A stretch of DNA of 64,000 nucleotides from an uncultured Bacteroidales bacterium. Its GTDB lineage: Bacteria > Bacteroidota > Bacteroidia > Bacteroidales > Paludibacteraceae. The stretch lies in the NCBI GenBank assembly GCA_900321005.1, contig ONUF01000009.1, positions 47,823-111,822 of the forward strand, read 5' to 3'. Below the pieces are notes generated by a model. The model did not search any database. It was given only the letters and a program-made list of their open reading frames with translations, and had not been told where the DNA came from. Both the position numbers and the translations under genes were made by a program. Below are positions 7,836 to 14,997 of this stretch, piece by piece (the stretch's first letter is position 1; the number at the start of each line of letters is the position of its first letter).

Positions 7836-9251
7836 TTATCTTAGGAGGTAGATTTTTTCGGTGGAGCGGGTGAGGGCGGTGTAGAGCCAGCGGAGGTACT
7901 CGCGGCGCTCGGCGGGGTCGGACATACGCGCCTCATCCTCGCCGATGCCGCTGGTGTCGATATAGACATGGCGCCACTGTCCGCCCTGCGCCTTATGGCA
8001 GGTGACGCAATAGGCATAGCGGATCTGGAGCGCATTATAATAAGGCGAGTCATAGACCGCTTTGACGAGGTCTTTCTTGTTGCGGATCTCCGGGAAGTCC
8101 TCGGCGATGCGCGCGAAGAGTTCGCGCTGCAGCGCGTAGTTGGCCTCGGGGCTGTCGGTGGTCAGCGTATCGAGCCATACGAGGGCTTCTATCTCCCAGT
8201 CATAATCGAGGGAACGCAGTTCGGCTTTCGCAAAATGAAAACCATAAAGCTCATGGACATTCGTCAGGCGCTGGATAGCCAGCATATCGCCGTTGGCGAG
8301 GAACTCGAGGTCCTTATAGTCCTTTGCCCAGAAATAGTTGTTCTTGCTGATCATCACCCGGTCGCCGTTCGACAGTTCGTCCTCTTTCCATAACACTCGC
8401 GCCCGCACGCCGCCGTTATAGAGGTTGGTCATCTTATTGCTGCGGGCGATGATAAGGGTCTCTTCGGGTCCGACGGTGCGCCAACTGGTCTCCAGGGTGT
8501 CGATGACGTCTTCGCCTTTGAGCTTGATGATATCGGCGTTAGGGGTCAAGGTGATCGGAGTATTCCGAGTATTCGGGGAATTCTGAGTATTCAGAAGATC
8601 CCGGAGGCGGGTGGCTTCGGAGAGGATGCCACTATCCAAAGTTTGCCGGGCAACTTTGGATAATTGATAATGGATGATTGATAATTGATAATTGGCGGCC
8701 ATATAGTCCGCATCAAGGGCGGGACTGGAGAGGTTGCCGACGGGGGGCAGTTGGGCATCGTCGCCGAGCAGGAGCAGGCTGCAGCCCTGGCCGCTATAGA
8801 CATAGCGCACAAGGTCGTCGAGCAGGCAGCCGCTACCGAAGGTAGGGTTATCGCGGGAGCCGGAGAGCATGGACGCCTCATCGACAATAAAGAGGGTACG
8901 TACATGCCGGTTGTCGGAGAGCGAGAAAGCCTCGACACCCAGTTGGTTCTGGCGGTAGATTTTTTTGTGAATCGTATAAGCGGGGAAGCCCGAGTAGCGG
9001 CTGAGGACCTTGGCGGCACGGCCGGTGGGGGCGAGCAGTACACAGGGTTGTTTTAGGCCGCCGAGCGCGCGGACGAGTGCACTCATCACGCTCGTCTTGC
9101 CGGTGCCGGCGTAGCCGCGGAGGATGAAGGCTTTGCGGTCATCACGGGACACGAGGAAGGCTCCGAGCGCCTTCAGCAAGCCCTCTTTCTCGTCGTTCGG
9201 TTGCCACGGCAATTCGGCCTTGATACGCGAAATAATAAATTCCTCCAACAT
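7836..9251 (-). CDS. RecD-like ATP-dependent DNA helicase (superfamily 1)
   Basis: A 471-residue helicase. The P-loop is LRGYAGTGKTSVM, motif II is LFIVDEASML, and the C-terminal UvrD/RecD-like part has TCHKAQGGQW and WLYTALTRSTEKIYLL. It probably unwinds DNA in repair or recombination; it lacks the long N-terminus of full RecD2. I chose ATG 9251 over an upstream GTG at 9290, because the extra 13 residues lie in the divergent promoter region of the SRP RNA. Two tandem repeats interrupt the coding sequence in frame (8558-8593, 8659-8693), both in loops between conserved motifs. Confidence 0.88.
   Translation of the reverse strand: MLEEFIISRIKAELPWQPNDEKEGLLKALGAFLVSRDDRKAFILRGYAGTGKTSVMSALVRALGGLKQPCVLLAPTGRAAKVLSRYSGFPAYTIHKKIYRQNQLGVEAFSLSDNRHVRTLFIVDEASMLSGSRDNPTFGSGCLLDDLVRYVYSGQGCSLLLLGDDAQLPPVGNLSSPALDADYMAANYQLSIIHYQLSKVARQTLDSGILSEATRLRDLLNTQNSPNTRNTPITLTPNADIIKLKGEDVIDTLETSWRTVGPEETLIIARSNKMTNLYNGGVRARVLWKEDELSNGDRVMISKNNYFWAKDYKDLEFLANGDMLAIQRLTNVHELYGFHFAKAELRSLDYDWEIEALVWLDTLTTDSPEANYALQRELFARIAEDFPEIRNKKDLVKAVYDSPYYNALQIRYAYCVTCHKAQGGQWRHVYIDTSGIGEDEARMSDPAERREYLRWLYTALTRSTEKIYLLR
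8558..8593 (-). repeat. In-frame 9-nt tandem repeat in the helicase gene
   Basis: Four units (GAGTATTCC, GAGTATTCG, GGGAATTCT, GAGTATTCA on the plus strand) encode an Asn/Thr/Pro-rich loop, NTQNSPNTRNTP. Confidence 0.85.
8659..8693 (-). repeat. In-frame 7-nt tandem repeat in the helicase gene
   Basis: Five GATAATT-like units (two variant) encode NYQLSIIHYQLS between the motif II-III region and the next helicase block. The same unit type recurs at 10787, 11426 and 15891. Confidence 0.9.
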
Positions 9252-9267
9252 TTTTTTACGAAAAAAC

Positions 9268-9298
9268 TTGCGTATGTCGAAAAAAAGCACTACCTTTG
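9268..9298 (+). promoter_or_regulatory. Promoter of the SRP RNA
   Basis: TTG at 9268-9270, 20 nt spacing, then TACCTTTG at 9291-9298: an exact Bacteroidota sigma-ABfr layout. The initiation region CACCCGC lacks the palindrome seen at some other promoters. Confidence 0.85.
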
Positions 9299-9319
9299 CA
9301 CCCGCTTTTGAGAGTTATA

Positions 9320-9414
9320 GGTAGGTGCTATACGACCAGCTCCCTCTGAACTCCCCCAGGTCTTGACCGAAGCAAGGGTAGGAGGTTGTAGCGGTGCGAT
9401 GTAGTTAGCCTACC
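9320..9414 (+). ncRNA. ffs: Signal recognition particle RNA, small bacterial (4.5S) type
   Basis: The terminal helix pairs GGTAGG (9320-9325) with CCTACC (9409-9414). Conserved SRP elements are present: GGTGCTATACGACCAGCTCC, TCTGAACTCCCCCAGG, AGCAAGGGTA and GGTTGTAGCGGTGCGAT. It binds Ffh and FtsY for co-translational membrane targeting. The symmetric loop (CAGG opposite AGCA, 9357-9360 and 9371-9374) is intact. The apical loop between C9362 and G9369 reads TTGACC, not the usual GGAA tetraloop on a CC/GG stem. The 5' end could lie up to about 15 nt upstream. The 3' end overlaps the last codons of the convergent subtilase gene. Confidence 0.92.
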
Positions 9415-9420
9415 TTTTTT
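9408..9420 (+). terminator. 3' end and T-run of the SRP RNA
   Basis: The 3' strand of the SRP terminal helix is followed directly by six T (9415-9420), an intrinsic terminator. It lies on top of the 3' end of the minus-strand subtilase gene (stop at 9410-9412). Confidence 0.75.
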
Positions 9421-10786
9421 GTGTGGTGACTAGGACTCCAGTCACTGTATAAGTCTTATCTCCTTTTATGATATATAGCTGACCGTCGCGGAGGAGCTTC
9501 TGATAACTGATTGCTGAATTCTGAATACTCTCTATGCCTGTCGGGATATTCATCGTGTAGGCTTTCCAGGCGTCGGGGATGCCGTAGCCGTACTGATAGT
9601 TCTCCGTGTCGGGGTTGTCGTAGCGGTCGGCCGAACGGAGAATACGCTCGCGGATCTGCATGGCGTTCTCGTCGGGCAGTGCGGACCACAGGGCCGCGGC
9701 AAAACCTGCCAAGAGGGGCGTCGCAAAACTGGTGCCATTGGATTGCACGACGGCATTGTTATGGTTGATGAGGGTGGTCTTGACACCTACCGCGCACACC
9801 TCGGGTTTGATACGCCCGTCGGAGGTAGGTCCGTAGCTGGAGAAATACCCGATCGTACCGGCGGTGTTGACTGCTCCTACGGTGAGCGTACTGTCGGCAT
9901 CGCCCGGGATACCTAAGGTATGGGGCGGATTGCCCAACTCATCACCTTCATTGCCCGCGGCGATGCATACGAGCATACCTTTGCGCGCAGCGATGGTAGC
10001 CGCCCGGCTGCAGCGCGTGCTGCGTCCGTCAAAAGCGGACTTAGGGAGATTCCATGCGGGGTTGTCAAACCGGAAATAACCTAAAGAGACGGAGAAGACA
10101 TTCACGCCGAGCGAGTCGGCTGTCTCGAGCGCCGCTACGAGGTTATCCATCTCCTTCGGACTCTCGGTATCGTTCTCTTCGGAGCGCATGAGGTAATACT
10201 GCGCCTTGGTGGCTGCGCCGTAGAAGTCATAGCCGTACTTATCATCATCGGTGAAGTCAAAATGACCGAGTTCCAGTTCTTTCTGCCGGAAACACTCGAC
10301 CTTATCGGCGTTATAAAACCCGCCGTCGCATATCGCCATGAGAATACCCTGGCCCTCAAAGCCGGCGTCGTGCAAGGTCAGCAGGTTATACAGCGCGAGT
10401 TGCTCATCGGTGTAGGCACCCGGGATGTCCGAGCTCTGCTCGCGTTTGCGCGCCAGGCGCTTGGGCAGGTACAGGTCGGGCTCCGTCTCATCGCGCGTCA
10501 TCTCGACGGAGGTGACGCACTTGAGCTCCGCCACTTTGGCTGCGGTCTGTTCGTCCATCTCGACGGTCGCGCCGTTGAACCAGCGGCTCTTGTGCATGAT
10601 CTTTCCTCCGGCCTCGCGCACCTTATTGAGGTACATCGGACTGACGGGGTAGTCCATGTTGTCGGTAGGGATATTCCACTTGGCGCGTTGTTCTACTGCC
10701 CGCGGAGAGAGTTGCGGGGCTGTTTTCTCGGGTTTATCCGTGAAGGTCACGAAATAAACGGAAAGGATGATTAATAAATTAATCAT
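9410..10786 (-). CDS. Subtilisin-like (S8) protein lacking the catalytic histidine segment
   Basis: A 458-residue exported S8 family protein: hydrophobic start, propeptide-like region, then the subtilase domain. Catalytic Asp (ILMAICDGGF, D154), oxyanion Asn (CIAAGNEGD, N279) and Ser (SNGTSFATP, S353) are present. The His segment (HGTxVLS) expected between about residues 180 and 195 is missing; the sequence runs DDKYGYDFYGAATKAQ straight into YYLMRSEEN. No HG dipeptide occurs anywhere. The C-terminus (LYIIKGDKTYTVTGVLV) resembles a type A T9SS sorting domain, fitting porD, porE and porT in this window. It is probably inactive as a protease unless the gap is a sequence error. It is the last gene of the long minus-strand run. 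Confidence 0.8.
   Translation of the reverse strand: MINLLIILSVYFVTFTDKPEKTAPQLSPRAVEQRAKWNIPTDNMDYPVSPMYLNKVREAGGKIMHKSRWFNGATVEMDEQTAAKVAELKCVTSVEMTRDETEPDLYLPKRLARKREQSSDIPGAYTDEQLALYNLLTLHDAGFEGQGILMAICDGGFYNADKVECFRQKELELGHFDFTDDDKYGYDFYGAATKAQYYLMRSEENDTESPKEMDNLVAALETADSLGVNVFSVSLGYFRFDNPAWNLPKSAFDGRSTRCSRAATIAARKGMLVCIAAGNEGDELGNPPHTLGIPGDADSTLTVGAVNTAGTIGYFSSYGPTSDGRIKPEVCAVGVKTTLINHNNAVVQSNGTSFATPLLAGFAAALWSALPDENAMQIRERILRSADRYDNPDTENYQYGYGIPDAWKAYTMNIPTGIESIQNSAISYQKLLRDGQLYIIKGDKTYTVTGVLVTTQKR
9500..9527 (-). repeat. In-frame 7-nt tandem repeat in the S8 gene
   Basis: Four units (CTGATAA, CTGATTG, CTGAATT, CTGAATA) encode the linker SIQNSAISYQ between the subtilase domain and the C-terminal sorting-type domain. 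Confidence 0.85.
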
Positions 10787-10814
10787 ATTGATGATTGATT
10801 ATTGATGATTGATT
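10787..10814 (-). repeat. Intergenic 7-nt tandem repeat between rlmD and the S8 gene
   Basis: ATTGATG and ATTGATT alternate for four units. They start at the base after the S8 start codon and run into the rlmD stop (TAA at 10813-10815), so the repeat is the whole intergenic gap. Confidence 0.92.
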
Positions 10815-12156
10815 ATTTGAGTTCCAGTTGTACGACATTCTCGACATGCTGGGTGTGCGGGAACATGTCCACGGGTTGGACACGCGTCACGCGGTATTTG
10901 GCATCGAGCAGGGCGAGGTCTCGCGCCTGGGTGGCGGGGTTACAGCTGACATAGACGATGCGTTGCGGCGCGGCGTTGAGAATGACGTTGACCACATCCT
11001 CGTGCATGCCGGCGCGGGGCGGGTCGGAGTTCACTTTCGCGTCCTCGATGGCTTCGGGCACATACTCAATACCGATGACCTGACGGGCCTGCCGGGCGAC
11101 GAAATTGGCTATCGTTCCCGTGCCTGTATAGAGATCATAAACCAAAGGTTTAGTGTTGAGTGAATGAGTGTTGAGTGAATGAGGTTCGAAGGCAAATTCT
11201 CTCGCTACTTTGTAGAGTTCGTAAGCCTGCTCGGTGTTGGTCTGGTAGAACGATTTCGGACCGACCTTGAACTGCAAGCCTTCCATCGTCTCCATGATAT
11301 GGTCCTGACCGAAATAGGTCTTGACCTCCAGGTCGCCAATCGTGTCGTTGAACTTCGTGTTCTCGACATACATGAGGGAGACTATTTCCGGAAAATCTTC
11401 ATGAAGTTTTTCCAGAAAATTGCAGATTGTTGATTGATTATTGATGATTGGTTCTCCAAACGAGACGACGAGCATGAGTTCGCCCTTATGGTTATTGCGG
11501 AGGATGAGGTTGCGGAGCAGGCCCTCGTGCGTGTGTTCGTTATAGAACGTGAGTCCGTGCGTCCGCGCATACTCGCGCACAGCGTTGCGGATGCGGTTGT
11601 TGATATCCGGCATGAGGTGGCACTCCTCTATATCCAGCACTTTGTCGAAGCAGTTAGGGATGTGGAATCCGAGGCCGTAGGTGCTGTCCACTTTGTCGAG
11701 TCCTCCGGCGGCTTCGATGACTTCCCACGGGAACCACTTGCGGTCGGCGCAGGTGAACTCGAGTTTGTTGCGATACTCGTATATATGCTTGGAGCCGAGG
11801 ATAGGGCTTATCTCCGGCAGTTCGATCTTGCCGATGCGGGTGAGGTTATCGACGATCTGCTGCTGTTTGTACTTGAGTTGTTCGTCGTAGGGCAGGATCT
11901 GCCATTTACATCCTCCGCATACACCGAAATGTTTGCAGCGCGCCTCGCAGCGCACAGGGCTCGGCGTGACGAGTCGCAGCACTTTCGCCTCCATGAAGGA
12001 GTGCTTCTTCTTCGTGATCTGCAAGTCCACGATATCCCCCGGCACGCAGTTCGGCACGAAGGTGACGATATCGTTGATACGCACCAGAGCTTTGCCTTCG
12101 GCGGCTACACCGGTGATCTCAACCTGCTCGTATATAGGTAAGTTCTTCTTTTTCAT
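10813..12156 (-). CDS. rlmD: 23S rRNA (uracil-C5)-methyltransferase, RumA/RlmD type, with internal deletion
   Basis: A 447-residue RNA methyltransferase. An N-terminal TRAM domain is followed by Fe-S cysteines in CKHFGVCGGCKW. Motif I is YDLYTGTGTIANF and the catalytic Cys lies in VYVSCNPATQARDL. Between IEDAKVNS and DPPRAGM about 35-40 residues usual for this family are absent, including the segment that contacts the SAM adenine. Two in-frame tandem repeats sit elsewhere in the gene. Activity is therefore doubtful unless the deletion is an assembly fault. I chose ATG 12156, which overlaps the upstream gene stop as ATGA, over a GTG five codons earlier. Confidence 0.85.
   Translation of the reverse strand: MKKKNLPIYEQVEITGVAAEGKALVRINDIVTFVPNCVPGDIVDLQITKKKHSFMEAKVLRLVTPSPVRCEARCKHFGVCGGCKWQILPYDEQLKYKQQQIVDNLTRIGKIELPEISPILGSKHIYEYRNKLEFTCADRKWFPWEVIEAAGGLDKVDSTYGLGFHIPNCFDKVLDIEECHLMPDINNRIRNAVREYARTHGLTFYNEHTHEGLLRNLILRNNHKGELMLVVSFGEPIINNQSTICNFLEKLHEDFPEIVSLMYVENTKFNDTIGDLEVKTYFGQDHIMETMEGLQFKVGPKSFYQTNTEQAYELYKVAREFAFEPHSLNTHSLNTKPLVYDLYTGTGTIANFVARQARQVIGIEYVPEAIEDAKVNSDPPRAGMHEDVVNVILNAAPQRIVYVSCNPATQARDLALLDAKYRVTRVQPVDMFPHTQHVENVVQLELK
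11152..11181 (-). repeat. In-frame 15-nt perfect duplication in rlmD
   Basis: AGTGTTGAGTGAATG occurs twice exactly, coding HSLNT-HSLNT just before the SAM-binding motif. Each 15-mer itself looks like a 7+8 repeat (GAGTGTT, GAGTGAAT). Confidence 0.9.
11426..11453 (-). repeat. In-frame 7-nt tandem repeat in rlmD
   Basis: Four ATTG-led units (ATTGTTG, ATTGATT, ATTGATG, ATTGGTT) encode EPIINNQS in a loop of the central domain. Confidence 0.85.
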
Positions 12157-14453
12157 TTTGCTAATAACCACTCAATGGAGTGTTTGTAAAGGCTCTCAAA
12201 ATTACGCACGGCTTCGAGGGGAAAACCGTACACGAGGGTAGTGGGTGTGCCGCTCGCGTTGGTGTATCCCACCGCTGCACCGCACCGCATGTCGAGGTAC
12301 TGCGCTGTGCGCTTGGCACCCATGCCTGCAGGACTCAGCCCTTCGGGCGTGCAGGTGAAGAGTTGCTCTTCGTTGGGTTCGGTAAAGAGTTGATAGACGC
12401 GATGCCCCGGCACGCCGACCCGTCCGCTATGCGTAGCCTGACGGGCGTAATAGGACGCATGGAGATTCGCGCGCAGCCACGCGGGATCGACGGCACTGAG
12501 GTGGTCGCTGCTGAGCAGCACTTTGCCGCCTTGGCGCAGGTATGAGGCTAACTGCGAGCGGGTCTGATCCATCAGCGGCTGCCGCTGGCGTCCACATACG
12601 ACATCGACGAGGGCATAGGTGGTGTCCACCCGGGCGAGACCTTCCGTAGCACTGACATAACTGATCTTCAGCGCTTGCAGCGCTTTGCCGTGCAACGCAC
12701 TCCAGTTACGGGTGTTACCGACCGTCATCTGTCCGGCATGGTCGCGGTAACAGGAACCCCAGCCGCAGTTATCGTCATCTATCCACTCATCGGCACGAAG
12801 GTAGTTCCACTGCGCACCGATATAGGCACAACTGAACCCGTCCTCGCAGGCATAACTGCCCGGCACGATGCCGGCATAGGCGGAGTCAGCAAACCACTCG
12901 ACACCATAGGTGTCGTTGAAGGCGTCGATGATAAGCGCCAAGGGCGCTTGTTTAGAGGCTGCGCCGTTTATTGCTGCGCGTTTATTGCCTTCGGCATTTA
13001 TAAAGGCACTCACCATGGGTGACGGGAAGGAGAGGCCGCCGTCATTGCCGGCTACGACATAGTAGTTATACCGGGTGCCGGGTTCGAGGGTGGTCTGGAG
13101 CTGGCAACCTTTGTTGACCTGCTGCACATCCCACTCGCCTTCGTTCTGCTGGATATAGACCATGTAATAGGTGGGTTTGGCTTCGGGCTCGAGTGCATCC
13201 TCTTTGGGTTCCCACCGCAGCAGTCCTTTGGCGTCAATCGCGAGTTGCTCGACAGGCAGGGGTTGCACGACGGCGGACTTACCGTTGAGGTAGCGCAAGA
13301 TACCTTTATACACCGCGCGGGCGGCGGCAAAGCGGAACTTCGGGTCGAGGCCGTAGCGCATGTCCGCCATGTTCTTATGGCTGAGCAGTTCGAGGATGAT
13401 ACTCGGCACGACGGGTACGCGGGACTCGCAGTAGTTGGCTTCTTTGAGTTGGCGGCGCGTCCACTCCGGCGCGAGGGTCTGGAGGTCTTGAGTGACCTGG
13501 GTCTGGATATAGTCGGCGAAGTTACGGTTCACTTTCTCGCGGTTTCGTCCGTCCCGCAGCACGCGGTTGCCGTCATCGTCTTTGGCGGTATAGATGACGA
13601 GTGTACCGATGATGGTAGAGTCATCGCCGCTGTCCTGTCCGTCGGTGTGGAAGGCGAGGCAGAGGTCCATCGGCGTGCTGTGCTCGTTGACCCACATCGG
13701 CCGGCACTTCATGTCGTCCTTGTACTCATTGCCTTCGTAGAGGTCCCATATCGCAGGATCGACGCCTTTGTCTTTGAGCCAATAGCGCGCCCCTTCCGCC
13801 CAGCGCGGCATGCCGGATACACCCGTCTCCTGGTTCTCGAGTCCCGCGCGCGGCATATGCACCGTAGCGCCGGCGTTCTCGAGCATGCGGCGGATGAGTT
13901 TGACATACTCCTGGCTGTAGAGGTCTTCGACGGTGGTCCAGAGCGTCGCGCGCTGCCAGATCCACTCCTCGCGGTCGGCGTTGTAGTAAAGACCATGACT
14001 CGGCCAGAGGGCGATGTTGCGCTCCGTGAGGTCTTTCTGCTCGCCGGCCGGGATAGAACCCTTCGCCAGGTCCGTCACCAGTTCGTCGATATCGGTCTTG
14101 CCGGTGTAGATCGTCACTTTGCCGTTCGGGTGACCGAGCACCCAGCGGCTGACTTGCTGCTTGAGTGCCGCGAGGTTCTGCGGCGTCCAGCGCACGTCGT
14201 GCAGGGTGGCGTTGGTGCGGACGGTGACGGAACGACCATCGGCGCGCAGTTGCTTGACGCGCACCGGCGGCGACCACACACGCGAGAAGCCCGTGAAGGC
14301 CGTCAGCGAGTCTCCGAGTTCCTGCATGCCGATGGTGGCGTAGGCGGGAGTACAGAGTACAGAGCACAGAAGCGCAAGTGCAAGTACTATGCACTTGAAA
14401 ATCTTCTTAACCCTAAAGGGTACGATTATTTTTGATGAATCAAAAATCTTCAT
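12153..14453 (-). CDS. N-acetylmuramoyl-L-alanine amidase-like exported protein (xanthan lyase-annotated family)
   Basis: A 766-residue exported protein. The signal peptide ends CSVLCTPAYA. An amidase_3-like domain follows, with candidate zinc ligands in ALWPSHGLYY, LCLAFHTDGQD and the glutamate of IILELLSHKNM. A fibronectin-type linker and a C-terminal Bacteroidota domain with IVPGSYACEDGFSCAYIG and DDNCGWGSCYRDHAG complete it. The likely role is peptidoglycan or envelope glycan turnover; the xanthan lyase label sometimes given is not supported. ATG 14453 is preferred to GTG 14456; it overlaps the preceding gene by 14 bp. The signal peptide and a central linker are built from repeats (14349-14369, 12933-13009). 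Confidence 0.75.
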   Translation of the reverse strand: MKIFDSSKIIVPFRVKKIFKCIVLALALLCSVLCTPAYATIGMQELGDSLTAFTGFSRVWSPPVRVKQLRADGRSVTVRTNATLHDVRWTPQNLAALKQQVSRWVLGHPNGKVTIYTGKTDIDELVTDLAKGSIPAGEQKDLTERNIALWPSHGLYYNADREEWIWQRATLWTTVEDLYSQEYVKLIRRMLENAGATVHMPRAGLENQETGVSGMPRWAEGARYWLKDKGVDPAIWDLYEGNEYKDDMKCRPMWVNEHSTPMDLCLAFHTDGQDSGDDSTIIGTLVIYTAKDDDGNRVLRDGRNREKVNRNFADYIQTQVTQDLQTLAPEWTRRQLKEANYCESRVPVVPSIILELLSHKNMADMRYGLDPKFRFAAARAVYKGILRYLNGKSAVVQPLPVEQLAIDAKGLLRWEPKEDALEPEAKPTYYMVYIQQNEGEWDVQQVNKGCQLQTTLEPGTRYNYYVVAGNDGGLSFPSPMVSAFINAEGNKRAAINGAASKQAPLALIIDAFNDTYGVEWFADSAYAGIVPGSYACEDGFSCAYIGAQWNYLRADEWIDDDNCGWGSCYRDHAGQMTVGNTRNWSALHGKALQALKISYVSATEGLARVDTTYALVDVVCGRQRQPLMDQTRSQLASYLRQGGKVLLSSDHLSAVDPAWLRANLHASYYARQATHSGRVGVPGHRVYQLFTEPNEEQLFTCTPEGLSPAGMGAKRTAQYLDMRCGAAVGYTNASGTPTTLVYGFPLEAVRNFESLYKHSIEWLLAK
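12933..13009 (-). repeat. TAAAC-linked mini-hairpin repeat inside the amidase-like gene
   Basis: A perfect AAGCGCC-AAG-GGCGCTT hairpin (12933-12949) is followed by GTTTATTGC-type units carrying GC-rich hairpins (for example TGCCTTCGGCA). Read on the minus strand the unit is ATAAACG plus a hairpin, as in the gaps at 49298 and 53232. It encodes the linker INAEGNKRAAINGAASKQA. Confidence 0.7.
14349..14369 (-). repeat. 7-nt tandem repeat encoding a signal peptide
   Basis: AGTACAG, AGTACAG, AGCACAG. On the minus strand they code LLCSVLCT of the signal peptide ending CTPAYA. The same unit encodes the signal peptide of the TPR protein at 17819-17846. Confidence 0.9.
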
Positions 14454-14997
14454 CACTCAGGTCGGTGTTGCTCTTACGGTTTGCCAGTTCCGCCTCTTGG
14501 TAGGACTTGAGCAGGTCAGCCGCCATCTTAGCCTGGTAGCCCTCGACGATGTCATAGTCTTTGGCGTCGTTCTCCTTGAAGACCACGCGCACCTTGATGA
14601 CAGCCGTTCCGGCCTTGAGTTTGTCAATCACTTCCGGCACTACCTCATAGGAGGTGATAGTCTCGTAGTACGAGATGGTGGCATTACCGTTCTTCTTGGT
14701 GTACTTGTTCTTCTGCACCTCCGATCCCGCTGCGCGGTTAAGACGAACAGCCTTGCCGTCCGCAAAACGGATGAGGACACGGGACGCGTCGGTGAACTCA
14801 TTGTAGGCGTTGACATTCACGGTCTTGACGAGCAGCGTCGTGACGTCCTGACCGTCCTTGTGCTCTTGGCAGAAGGCGATCTGCGGCTTGAGGTTCTTGT
14901 TTACAGAATTGTCCACGTGGATAAACTTACCGCGCTCGGCGGCACTCATCGTAAGTACTGACAACACAGCCAGCAACAACATACATACTTTTTTCAT
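14440..14997 (-). CDS. Exported protein of unknown function
   Basis: A 185-residue protein with a clear signal peptide (MKKVCMLLLAVLSVLTMSAAE). The mature part is charged and probably beta-rich, with no known motif. It starts in the ATGA overlap with the TraB-like gene and its end overlaps the amidase-like gene by 14 bp, so the three are coupled. It may be a periplasmic or outer-membrane accessory protein. Confidence 0.75.
   Translation of the reverse strand: MKKVCMLLLAVLSVLTMSAAERGKFIHVDNSVNKNLKPQIAFCQEHKDGQDVTTLLVKTVNVNAYNEFTDASRVLIRFADGKAVRLNRAAGSEVQKNKYTKKNGNATISYYETITSYEVVPEVIDKLKAGTAVIKVRVVFKENDAKDYDIVEGYQAKMAADLLKSYQEAELANRKSNTDLSDEDF

Noticed and set aside
9252-9290. Upstream GTG start of the helicase
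   Set aside because: Adds 13 residues lying in the SRP promoter region, and the ATG at 9251 gives the family-like start.
13245-14435. 396-codon plus-strand frame opposite the amidase-like gene
   Set aside because: Antisense shadow of a well-supported exported protein; the product is unusually rich in Arg, His and Val with no domain.
12153-14453. Xanthan lyase function
   Set aside because: Only a database-style label; the visible domain is amidase-like with zinc-type residues, and no polysaccharide lyase motif is seen.
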